From: Cannabis sativa
Taxonomy: Eukaryota > Streptophyta > Magnoliopsida > Rosales > Cannabaceae
DNA: 64,000 nucleotides
Assembly (NCBI RefSeq): GCF_029168945.1
Contig: NC_083601.1
Span: forward strand, 69,181,595-69,245,594
Direction of reading: 5' to 3'
Below, one piece after another: positions 47,932 through 57,590 of the stretch. The position numbers and the translations under genes are program-made. The notes under the pieces were generated by a model, which worked only from the letters and a program-made list of their open reading frames with translations, did no database searches and was not told where the DNA came from. The number at the start of each line of letters is the position of its first letter. The stretch's first letter is position 1.

Positions 47932-47948
47932 CCATGGCTCTGGTGCCA
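47932..47948 (-). other. Primer binding site of copia C
   Basis: Minus strand TGGCACCAGAGCCATGG, two bases from the LTR end at 47951. The fourth to sixth bases vary between copies (CCT, ACC, CAC) while CAGAGCCATGG is fixed. Confidence 0.8.
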
Positions 47949-47950
47949 GT

Positions 47951-48937
47951 TGTTGGAAATTATTTTACCAGGATCTATTTACTATCATGTATGTTGGATT
48001 AACAACCTAATATGAATTATAAAACAATGAAAATAAACACATGTAAAGTTAGAAAACCTTACAGTGGGTGCAGCGGAATATTATGACTCCTTCCATTCAG
48101 ATCTCTAGCCCTTGATTCCTTTCTGTAGCAGAGCATAATCAAGATCTGAATCTGGATCTCTTTCTCTCCTTCTTTGATGGTTGATTTTCCATAGTCTTAC
48201 ATACTATGATTGAGGTACCAGTTGATGTGTGTGGGCACTACTCATTCACTCAAGGGATTTCAAAATTTAGAGAAGAAAAGAGAGAGGAAAGTGGTGGCTT
48301 AGGAATTCACTCTAAAAAGAATGAGATACAATTGTGTTGGAAACCTAAAGCCTTTACCTTCTATTTATAGAATACCACACAGGGTTAAGGTTGAATTACT
48401 TGGCATTTAAAAATGAAAAATAAAATGATAAAAGGAAACAAAGTGGCTGGCCATAGAAAATGGAAACAAGCCTCTCACTTTTGCAACTTTTCTATTTTAT
48501 CATTCCTAGTTTCCCATTCTCCAAAATTGCCAATTTTCTCATTCAACCACATAAATGTCAAATCTAATTATTTAATAACTATAATTAATTATTAAATAAT
48601 ATATTGTCATTTATTTTATTTATTAATAAAAACTAATCAAAGTTTCCCAATTAATAAATATACCCTTGCTTAGTGAAAATTCACAAAGTAGACATACTCT
48701 AACTTTTAGAATTATAATTGATTAATTAAAATCAATTAACTGAGTCTTACAAGCAGTATGGTCTCAACTAGTATGGGGACCATGGGTCTATATAACTGAG
48801 CTTCCAATAAGTCGAACCGAATTTACCAAGTAAATTCCCTAACTTATTAATTCCTCATTGAATCCACACTTAGAACTTGGAATTGCACTCTCAGTCATAT
48901 AGAACGCTCTATATGTTCCATGATATAGACACGTCAT
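47951..48937 (-). repeat. 5' LTR of copia C, interrupted
   Basis: It aligns to 29983-30996 of the 3' LTR, including the TATA box at 48361-48369 on the minus strand, then stops at ACGTCAT where the LTR of copia X begins. Compared with its partner it also lacks a short stretch near 48660 (the ACTCTCTATTTACTG part). The missing half should lie right of the window. Confidence 0.85.
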
Positions 48938-49197
48938 TGTTGGAATTCATTTTACCACAATCTATTTACTATCATGTATGTTGGATTAACAACCTAATAT
49001 GAATTCTAAAACAATGAAAATAAACACATATAAAGTTAGAAAACCTTATAGTGGGTGCAGCGGAATCATTGACTCCTTCCGTTCAGATCTCTAGCCCTTG
49101 ATTCCTTTCTGTAGCAGAGCATCACCAAGATCTGAACCTGGATCTTCTTTTCTCCTTCTTTGATGCATAATTTCCATAGTCTTACATACTATGATTG
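48938..49197 (-). repeat. LTR head of copia X (260 bases)
   Basis: It starts TGTTGGAATTCATTTTACC and matches the LTR end of type 3 copies for 260 bases, then is cut at ATGATTG by the next LTR. It is best explained as the end of a further element inserted in copia C (left flank GTCAT at 48933-48937) and itself invaded by copia E. Only the leftmost bases lie before that second insertion. Confidence 0.75.
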
Positions 49198-50514
49198 TGT
49201 TGGATATTATTTTACCAGGATCTTAGATCTACTCACAAGTATGTTGATTAACACCCTAAATATGAACTTTCTAAAACGATGAAATAAACACATATAAAGT
49301 TTAGGAAACCTTACATTGGGTGCAGCGGAATATAATGACTCCTTCCGTTCAGATATCTAGCCCTTGATTCCTTTCTGTAGCAGAGCGTTATCAATATCTG
49401 AACCTGGATCTCTTTCTCTGAATCTTTGATGCTGAAACTCCTTTGCTGATGATCTTTCTTCACGATCTTCCTCACTATGATTGAGGTATTGCTTGCTGTG
49501 TGTGGGCACTACTCTAATCACTAAGGTAATTTCGAAATCTCAATGAGGAAGAGAGAGAGAGTGGGTTCGGCCAAAGATAGGGAGAGAGAAGGCTCAGTTT
49601 TTTCTGAATGAAAAAGTAGAAAATTTAAGTGTAAATTTCCTAAAGCCTTCACTATCTATTTATAGCATTCCACTAGGGTTAGGTTTGAATTATTTGGCAT
49701 TAAAATAATGAAAATATCAGTTTAAATTGCCTACAAAAGTGGCTTGCCATGCTTAGTGGATTTGGGCCTCACTTTTTGCAATTTTGCAGTTTTATCTTTT
49801 CTGCATCTAATTTTCTCAAAAACGCCAATTTTCTAATTCAACCATTTAAATGCCAATTCTAACTATTTAATAACTATAAATAATTATTAAATAATATTGT
49901 CATTTATCATATTTATTAATTGAACCATACAAAGTATCATAATTAACAAATATGCCCCTGCAACTCTTTCTTTACAATTTCGCCCTTACTTAGTGAAAAA
50001 TTCACAAATAGACATAGTCTAAATTGAGAATTATAATTGATTAATCAAAACCAATTACATGAGTCTTACAAGCAATATTATCTCAACTAGTGCGGGGACC
50101 ATGGGTCTATATAACCGAGCTTCCAATAAGTAGATCAAGAATTTAGCACTAAAATTCACTAACTTCTTAATTCATCGTTGAATCCACGCATAGAGCTTAG
50201 AATTGCACTCTCAGTATATAGAATGCTCTATATGTTCCACCATATAGATGCATCATTAGTTATCCATTGTTATAATCCTAATGTGATCAATGATCCTCTA
50301 TATGAATGATCTACACTGTAAAGGGATTAGATTACCGTTACACCCTACAATGTATTTATTCCTTAAAACACTTGACCCCGTATAAATGATATTTCAGCTT
50401 ATGTGAAATGAGTACTCCACCATTTATATTCGTTTGGTCAAGCTCGAAGGAGATCATCCTTTGCTTACTATTCGCCAGATAGAAGCTATAGATTCCATGT
50501 TTATGCTAGCGTTC
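49198..50514 (-). repeat. Copia E 3' LTR, first part
   Basis: Type 2 LTR end (TGTTGGATATTATTTTACC on the plus strand), TATA box at 49656-49664 on the minus strand, interrupted by G3 after CGTTC. Confidence 0.88.
50510..50514. repeat. Target duplication of G3, left (CGTTC)
   Basis: CGTTC recurs exactly at 59896-59900 after the G3 3' LTR. Removing G3 and one copy restores the copia LTR reading GCTAGCGTTCCCACTCAATT. Confidence 0.93.
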
Positions 50515-52060
50515 TGTAAAGCCCGCTTAGTTAATTTGGAAATTAGCAGTTATTTATGTTAATCAGGAAATTATTTATAGCTATTTAAATAATTTATTAT
50601 TGATATTTATGGAATTCAGATATGCATAATTATGTCATCAGCAGTTTTTATATTTCGCATTTCCGGTGTCCGGTATTTTGGAACTCGGCGTTTGGCTCAG
50701 TAGAAATCACAACTTAGTATGTTAGTATTTTGGGGACGGGTTTTAGACATTGGGAATGTCGGGAATGGCCGGGAATTTAGAATGTCCCAAAAATACCCCT
50801 TTAGTATGATTTTAGTGATTTTATGGTGGGGGGGGGGCAAAATGGTCTTTTTGCCCCATTAGTGTTTTGTCTTTTAGTGATTTTATTTATTTGAAAAGGA
50901 TTTGTTAAATGCTTATTACTTTGCTGAAATAAGGTTAATATATGTTAAATGATTTATTAGTTTATTTTCAAAATTTCAAAGTTTGGAAAAAATAGAAAAA
51001 TTGGAAGCTTTTCTCTCTTTTCTCTCTCTCTTTTTCGGCTGAGAACTTTGGGGTTCAAAGAGCTAGATTTTGTGGTGATTCAAGCTTTGATTTGCAAACT
51101 TTATTGATCTCTTGTGTGGTATGTGTTTCCTAGTCCCTTTCTCCTTAAATTCTTGAAGAAAGATGATGAAATTGGATGATAATGCATGTGATTTTTGAGA
51201 GATGTTTCTGCTGTGTTTTGTTGTTGATTTAAGTTGTTTAAAGCATGATTTTTGATGTTAAATGAGCTGTGTTGAAAGCATATTAGTTAGGTTGTTCAAG
51301 CTTTTAATTTATATGTGAAAATAGGTGATTTCGTGAGAAAAATGCTTTGTTTAGTTTCTGTGTTATTGCTGGATGTTATTGTTAGTTTGCAGAGGTGTTT
51401 TAATGCTTAGTTAAGTAGAATTAACTAGGCTAGGGTGCATGCTAGTGGGTTTAACCAAGTTTGAGTTCTTGAACTCAAAGCTTGGTCTTCAATGGTGAAA
51501 TTTGCTTGTGAGGTTTCTGGGTAGGTTTGAGGCCTTGGAATTGTTATTTGGGACCTATAGAACAGGTCTGGAAAGTTTGGGATCAATTGGGGTTAAATTG
51601 GTCGAGTTATGGGAATTTTTGGTTGCTGCCTGCGAGGAACCGGAATTCCGGTTGAGCATCCGGAATTCCGGATGGGGGTTCAGATTTTCCCAGAACCGGA
51701 ATTCCGGTTGGGCAACCGGTCTTAGGTTGGGGATTTTTCGTAACCCTAGTTTTCCTCGTTTTTGGGTTTTTAGGGGTATTGCCATGCTTTTTATCGATAG
51801 GGAAACTTTTAGTTTCAAGTTTTAGTCCGGGAAGTTGATTTAGCGTGTCACTTATAGTGTTGTGATTTTTATGGTTTAGGAGCCAGTAATCCGCCGTTCA
51901 GCTTCAGTTCCAGTCAGGTTGACCGGCACACCTGAAATCGGAATCCAGGTAAGATTAGTATAACAGTATGCATATGTAGATTACATGTTTAGCGTGCATG
52001 TAGGAAGCCTGTTAGATTACATTAGATATGTATTTAGGCTTCGAACCACCCAACCCTGTC

Positions 52061-52290
52061 ACGTCGGTACAGGCTGGAGTATGACCAGCAGCCGGAGTAT
52101 GACCGGTTCGACCGATCAGGCTGACACTTGGTTGGTGGTTCCGTGCTATTGACGTATCCCGTCGGTACAGGCTGGAGTATGACCAGCAGCCGGAGTATGA
52201 CCGGTTCGACCGATCAGGAGGATATAGTAACACGTCGGTACAGGCTGGAGTATGACAAGTAGCCGGAGTATGACCGGTTCGACCGATCGA
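52061..52290. repeat. Minisatellite in G3 5' LTR, three units
   Basis: Units start near 52061, 52159 and 52226, each with CGGTACAGGCTGGAGTATGA followed by GGAGTATGACCGGTTCGACC. Spacers differ in length. The 3' LTR has three units with altered CGG/CAG spelling; the solo LTR has two. Confidence 0.85.
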
Positions 52291-52334
52291 GGTTGTTACG
52301 TGTCAATAGTGCGAATCCCTATGAACGTTCGAAC

Positions 52335-52422
52335 TCGGTACCATGTTGGACATGGCGGTAGTGGCTCGGTACCATGTTGGACATGGCAGTAGCGGGACCC
52401 AGTATCGTGTTGGACACGGCGA
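52335..52422 (+). other. Three tandem hairpins in G3 5' LTR
   Basis: Two units read ACCATGT-TGG-ACATGG and the third ATCGTGT-TGG-ACACGG. The third stem has an A:T to G:C change on both arms, so pairing is kept. The same trio is in the 3' LTR (59396-59483) and solo LTR (17043-17130). Confidence 0.8.
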
Positions 52423-52842
52423 GTTAGTATTATGTATGAGTATTATTATGCTTTTCTTGCGAGTCTGTCGACTCACAGTTTATGTTCATGTGTAGGTAAA
52501 AGCAAGGCTATAGCTGATGGACCGTGAGCGAGCTTATGAGATTGTACATGTCGGGGCGGTTAGGCCTGGAGCGTACGATCCTCGGGACAGCAGGGCTGAG
52601 ATTTTTGTAAATCTCGCCGTTAGACGACTTTATTTTGATGTAAAAGTTTAACAGTTAAAACGTTTGTAAATATTTTTATAAATCGGGATCCCGAGACTTT
52701 TTGCAAAATGGTTTATAAGTTTAATGAAAAAGCAAAATTTTAATTAATCACGTTTTTCCATAAACCTCGTTGATTAGCAACGAGCTGCACAGTACGTTTA
52801 AAAATCACGTAATACGCCTAAGATAGTTAGGGTGTTACAACT

Positions 52843-52859
52843 TGGTATCAGAGCCGCCA
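52843..52859 (+). other. Primer binding site of G3
   Basis: TGGTATCAGAGCCGCCA, three bases after the LTR end, complementary to the initiator methionine tRNA end as in most plant Tekay and copia elements. Confidence 0.9.
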
Positions 52860-53118
52860 GGTTGTCTTCCGAAGATCGTCACGACATGTACAATCATCAT
52901 CAGCAGTTAGCTCGGTTCACGGTTCAGTAAGCCTTTATTGCTTTAGTAGTTTATTTTATTCAGTTATGAAAAAGAAAAGCCTGTTAGGAAGCATGTTAGT
53001 AGCCTGATAGTAGAATAGGCGCATGTTTCGTTTTAATTTCCAAATTAAGCGGCATTAGTAAGCTCTCGATGATCGTGACCTGAGTGCCAACTCGGGATTT
53101 CGAGGCGGTTCAGACTAG

Positions 53119-54200
53119 ATGGACGCCAGACGAAATGTTAGGAGTCAGGGCATCTCAGTCGGGTCAGATCAAGGTCGAGGAGCTCAGTTCCCCTCAGGTG
53201 TTTTGGGCCGAGGTAGAGGTCCCAGGGGCAGGGTTCGCGGTTGGAGGATGTTAACTCGCCGCAGGCTGCCCAAGTCAATCAGGAAGCCCAGAATTGGGAA
53301 GTTACGGTTTGCGGAGATGCAAGCTCGGATAGAAGAGCAAGATCTCGAGATTCAGAGGTTGAGACAGCAGGGTGCTCTTGCAGTCCCAGTGCCCGTAGTT
53401 CCAGTGGCACTTGCCCCTGCTGCCCAGGCCGAGATAGTGGTGGCGGCCATTAGATTGGAACCTTGGTTCGAGCGGTTCCGGAAGCAGGCACCTCCGGTTT
53501 TCCTGGGAGGTCAGGACGTGATGAAAGCCGAGCAGTGGCTGACGGTGATCACCAAGATCTTGAACTTTATGGATGTCACCGGAAACGACAGAGTGGTGAG
53601 TGCCACTTTTCAGTTTTAAGAAGACGCTCTGGTCTGGTGGGACATGGTGTCTTAGATCCATGACGTTATCACTATGACCTGGGAAAGGTTTTAGGAACTC
53701 TTCAGCGTTAAATGTTATAACGAGGCGGTCAGAAGCGCCAAGAGGAAAGAGTTCGCCCACCTGACCCAGCGAGAGAATAGGAGCATGACGGAATATATTA
53801 CTCAGTTCAGCCGGTTGGCGAGGTTAGCCTCGGGATTTGCGCCAACCGATTTCAGTAAGAAAGAAAATATCTCGATGGACTTAAGGTGAAGATCAAGTAT
53901 GACCTTATGATCACTACCGACGATAATACCATCTAAGTTGAGATGGCGAAGAAAGCATGGTGAGCTGAGGGCGCAACTAGATGTATGTGGAATCAGTTAG
54001 GACTTCGGAATGTGGCGGGGCTCCTACCCCTTCTGCGTCAGGTTTCAGCAGGGGAGGTAGTGGTTCGGCCATGGACTGGAGGAGGAAATCATCCACTGCA
54101 TCCGGTGGCTCGAGGCAGAACAAGAGGTTCCGAGGGAACCAGAATCAAGACAGTCGTCGGGGTAGTATTGAGACCCGTTATTCCTACTGGAGTGTCTCAT
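53119..54200 (+). pseudogene. G3 gag, frameshifted, zinc knuckle missing
   Basis: It starts MDARRNVRSQGISVG, as in G2. Parts in order: an Arg/Gly-rich N-terminus (GRGRGPRG), a frameshift near 53225, a helical stretch RFAEMQARIEEQDLEIQRLR, the gag core PPVFLGGQDVMKAEQWLTVI to VSATFQF with a TAA at about 53617, then decayed continuation (NEAVRSAKRKEFAHL, TEYITQFSRLARL) with stops near 53653, 53692 and 53887, and a Ser/Gly-rich tail (frame 53981-54232, SASGFSRGGSGSAMDW, NKRFRGNQNQ). The CCHC knuckle that follows in G2 is absent. Confidence 0.85.
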
Positions 54201-54224
54201 TAGTAAGAGGTATCCTATGGATGT

Positions 54225-55904
54225 GTGTTTAGGTCAAGGATGTCTGATGTGGCAGACAGAGTTTTTAGAAAATTGGAAAGACTATATGATAGATATGAAT
54301 CAGGGTTTGGAACCCTATTACCTGGCGGAGAATTGGTTATCTCCAATAGGTGGATTAGATCTATGCCGATCAGGATAGATGGCAGAGAGTTAAGCGCTGA
54401 TCAGATAGAGATGAGTTTAGTCGAATTCGATATTATTTTAGGAATGGATTTCCTATCTAAATATTCGGCGAGCATTGATTGCAAGAGGAAGATGGTGGTC
54501 TTCCAACCGGAAAGTGAAGAACCGTTCGTGTTTGTGGGTTCGGTTCAGGGATCTCGGATCCCGGTGATCTCGGCTATGTCAGCGAGAGAATTATTGCACG
54601 GTGGGTGCTTAGGGTTTCTGGCCGTGGTGGTGGACACCACTCGACCAGACACCATTCGGCCAGAGGACATCAGAGTGGTTCGGGAATTTTTGGACGTTTT
54701 TCCCGAGGAACTTCCAGGGTTACCACCTCATCGGGAGATTGACTTCGTGATTGACTTGGCACCAGGGGTGGATCCGGTTTCTAAAGCCCCGTATAGGATG
54801 GCTCCAGCTGAACTTAAGGAATTAAAAATTCAGCTCCAAGGGTTGCTTGACATAGGGTTGATTCGGCCCAGTGTGTCACCCTGGAGAGCCCCGGTTTTGT
54901 TCGTGAAGAAGAAGGATGGATCTATGAGGATGTGCATCGACTACAGAGAGTTGAACAAGCTGACGGTGAAGAATAAATATCCATTACCTAGGATCGATGA
55001 CTTGTTCGATCAGCTTCAGGGGAAGACGGTCTTTTCTAAGATTGATCTCCGTTCGAGTTATCATCAGTTGAGAATCCGAGAGGAGGACATTCCAAAGACG
55101 GCTTTCCGCACTAGGTATGGACACTACGAGTTTCTGGTTATGTCATTCGGACTAACCAATGCTCCTGCAGCATTCATGGACCTGATGAATAGAGTATTCA
55201 AGGATTTCCTCGATATCTGTGTGATTGTGTTTATCGACGACATCCTCGTGTACTCTCAATCAGAAGAGGAGCATGAGTTACATCTTCAGATGGTATTGCA
55301 ACGACTTCGAGAACATAAGCTCTACGCCAAGTTCAAGAAATGTGAGTTCTGGTTGTCTCAGGTGTCCTTCCTAGGACACATTGTGGGTAAGGACGGGATC
55401 AAGGTGGATCCCGGGAAGATCGAATCCGTCAGGGATTGGCCGAGACCGAAGACAGTGACAGAGATCAGAAGCTTTTTGGGATTAGCTGGGTACTACCGTA
55501 GGTTCGTGGAGGGGTTCTCCAAAATTTCAATGCCCCTAACCGAGCTTACAAAGAAGAATCAGCGATTGATCTGGTCAGATAAATGCGAAGCTAGTTTTCA
55601 GGAGCTGAAGCAGAGATTGATTACTGCTCCGGTACTAGCTTTGCCTTCGGACGAGGAGAAGTTCGTAGTCTACTGTGACGCATCCAAACAGGGTTTGGGG
55701 TGCGTATTGATGCAAGCCGATCGGGTTATCGCTTATGCCTCCCGTCAGTTAAAGGACTATGAACAGCGATACCCGACTCATGATTTAGAATTGGCCGCAG
55801 TGGTTTTTGCACTGAAGATTTGGCGGCATTACTTGTATGGTGAGAAGTGCGAGATCTATACCGACCATAAAAGTCTCAAGTATTTCTTTACTCGAAAGAT
55901 TTGA
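54225..55904 (+). pseudogene. G3 pol: protease remnant, reverse transcriptase, RNase H
   Basis: A single 559-residue frame. Residues ~15-80 are the protease C-terminal part ([28 protein letters not shown]); its DSG active site is missing. Residues ~150-175 are the lead-in [22 protein letters not shown] spans about 200-440, with [34 protein letters not shown], the active site FIDDILVYS (Asp at 338-339), [15 protein letters not shown] and [12 protein letters not shown]. RNase H starts near 455, with [15 protein letters not shown] (catalytic Asp ~485), [14 protein letters not shown] and [11 protein letters not shown]. It ends at a TGA caused by a one-base loss (CAG read as CG) near 55893; an extra base near 55913 restores the frame. 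The listed start is simply the frame limit, since the true Gag-Pol start is upstream. Confidence 0.9.
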
Positions 55905-56220
55905 ACATGAGACGAGAGGCGTTGGTTGGAACTAGTGAAGGACTATGATTGTGAGATCCTTTACCATCCCGGGAAAGCCAATGTAGTGGCCGATGCCCTG
56001 AGCAGAAAGGGTCCCGGGCAAGTAGCTAGCATGGTTCAGATCTCACCTCAGCTAGCAGAGGGATATGGTTAGATCAGCATTTGAGTTTGTGGTAGGTCAG
56101 CTTCACAACTTAACGCTGCATCTGATCTGTTGGAAAGAATAAAGGTTGCTCGGATGACGGTCCGGAGTTAGTGAAGATCCGAGATGAGGTATTGGTGAGG
56201 TCGGGGCCAAAGACTTTTCA
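55905..56220 (+). pseudogene. G3 RNase H end and tether
   Basis: It continues pol after the lesion with [20 protein letters not shown] and [14 protein letters not shown], then [15 protein letters not shown] further frameshift near 56063 (GGG for GG) and others before 56220 break the linker to integrase. It corresponds to G2 26111-26461. Confidence 0.82.
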
Positions 56221-56892
56221 GTGTCAGACAGTGGAATGCTTTTGCATAAAGCCAGGGTTTGTGTCCCGAACAGTGTGGACTTGAGGAACGAGATCTTTGA
56301 GGAGGCTCATTCTACTCCATATTCTCTACATCCCGGCACCACCAAGATGTACCAAGATTTGAAACCGTACTTGGTGGAGCGGTATGAAGAAGAATTTGGT
56401 AGAATTCGTTTCGAGATGCCTCACGTGTCGGCGGATCAAGGCGAACATCGGAGACCCGGCGGGGTTGTTGCGGCCTCTAACCCTACCGAGTGGAAATGGG
56501 AGGATATCACTATGGATTTTGTGGTCGGGTTACCTAGGACCACGGGTATGTATGATTCCATCTGGGTAGTGGTGGACCGATTTACGAAATCTGCTCATTT
56601 TCTGCCGGTCAGAACAACATTTACAGTGGATCAGTTGGCAGAATTATACGTCAGAGAAATAGTGAGACTTCACGGGGTACCGAAGTCTATAGTTTCGGAC
56701 AGGGATCCGAAATTCACCTCCAAATTTTGGCAAAGTTTGCAACGGGCAATGGGTACGAAACTAAAATTCAGTACAGCATTCCATCCTCAGACAGATGGTC
56801 GGTCAGAAAGGACAATTCGGATATTGGAGGATATCTTTGAGAGCTTTGTGTTATGGACTTTGAGGTTTCATGGAGTAAATACCTACCGTTAG
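56221..56892 (+). pseudogene. G3 integrase, zinc-binding region and core
   Basis: A 223-residue frame. EEAHSTPYSLHPGTTKMYQDL holds the zinc-binding His. The Cys pair (RCLTCRRIKA) lies in another frame at 56384-56569, because shifts near 56375 and 56440-56490 displace the middle. WEDITMDFVVGLPRTT carries the first catalytic Asp, VSDRDPKFTSKFW the second, and QTDGRSERTIRILEDIF the catalytic Glu region. After residue ~205 the frame is lost. Apart from the displaced stretch the core is well conserved. Confidence 0.87.
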
Positions 56893-57589
56893 TGGAATTT
56901 TCATACAACAACAGTTACCAGAGTACGATAGGGATGGCACCCTACGAACTGTTGTACGGTAGGAAGTGTAGATCCCCTATCCACTGGGATGAGACAGGGG
57001 AGAGGAAATACCTAGGTCCGGAGTCAGTTCAGCGGACCAATGAGGCAATAGAGAAGATTAAAGCTAGAATGCTTGCCTCCCAGAAGCGGACGGAAGAGTT
57101 ACGCGGTCCGAAACGTAGGGATGTTGAGTTCGAGTAGGGGACCATGTGTTTTTGCGAGTGTCTCGATGAAGGGGATTATACGTTTCGGGAAAAGAGGCAA
57201 GTTATGCCCTTGGTTTACGGGACCTTTCGAGATTCTCGAGAAGATAGGTCAAGTGGCATATCGGTTAGCATTGCCTCCGGCTTTATCGGATAGTGCACAA
57301 CGTATTTCATGTCTCAATGTTGAGAAAATACGTTTCGAGACCCCTCTCATATACTCGGTTATGAGAGCCTTCGGCTCGATCGGATATGTCTTATGAAGAA
57401 CAGCCAGTGCAGATCCTGGATAGAAAGGATAAAGTCCTTCGGAATAAGACCATAGCGTTGGTCAAGGTTCTCTGGAGAAACAGTAAGGTGGAAGAAGCCA
57501 CCTGGGAGCTAGAATCAGATATGCGAGCTCAATATCCAGAGTTATTCAGGTTAGATTTCGGGGACGAAATCCTTTTAAGGGGGGAATAG
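56853..57589 (+). pseudogene. G3 integrase C-terminus and chromodomain
   Basis: Three overlapping frame pieces. 56853-57137: FSYNNSYQSTIGMAPYELLY, EKIKARMLASQ. 57073-57396: MKGIIRFGKRGKLCPWFTGP, FEILEKIGQVAYRLALPPA. 57386-57589: chromodomain tail with VQILDRKDKVLRNKTIALVK, KVEEATWELESDMRAQYPEL, ending ILLRGE before the polypurine tract. Frame changes occur near 57085-57130 and 57285-57385. Chromodomains of this type favour insertion into heterochromatin, in keeping with this nested context. Confidence 0.87.
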
Positions 57590-57590
57590 T
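57577..57590 (+). other. Polypurine tract of G3
   Basis: AAGGGGGGAATAGT lies immediately before the 3' LTR start TGTAAAG, 1-2 codons past the pol stop. Confidence 0.85.

Larger units (their letters stand above)
29983..48937 (-). mobile_element. Copia C (minus strand), interrupted by copia D
   Basis: Read right to left: partial 5' LTR 47951-48937, primer site, leader 44500-47930, pol remnant on both sides of copia D (43719-44500 and 31837-33146, plus an inverted piece), polypurine tract, 3' LTR 29983-31836. The left target flank is TATCG (29978-29982); its partner is outside the window. The LTR is shorter than the others and forms type 3, close to type 2. Confidence 0.85.
50515..52839 (+). 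repeat. 5' LTR of G3
   Basis: 2,325 bases from TGTAAAGCCCGC to GGTGTTACA. It contains a G-run (50827-50837), the CCGGAATTCCGG palindromes (about 51648-51720), three copies of the GTCGGTACAGGCTGGAG / GACCGGTTCGACCGATC minisatellite (52061-52290), three hairpin repeats (52335-52422), TCGGGATCCCGA (52683-52694) and the CTCGTTG/CAACGAG hairpin (52766-52784). Frame 51502-51825 is a chance frame. Confidence 0.93.

Noticed and set aside
51502..51825. 107-residue frame in the G3 5' LTR, repeated at 58576-58779
   Set aside because: It spans the CCGGAATTCCGG palindromes. The solo LTR and the two G3 LTRs differ in frame, and it lies upstream of the primer site in LTR sequence.
52061..52290. Regularly repeated units resembling a CRISPR-like array
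   Set aside because: This is a plant LTR minisatellite. Units carry internal variation and spacers are not uniform or unique, with no cas genes anywhere.
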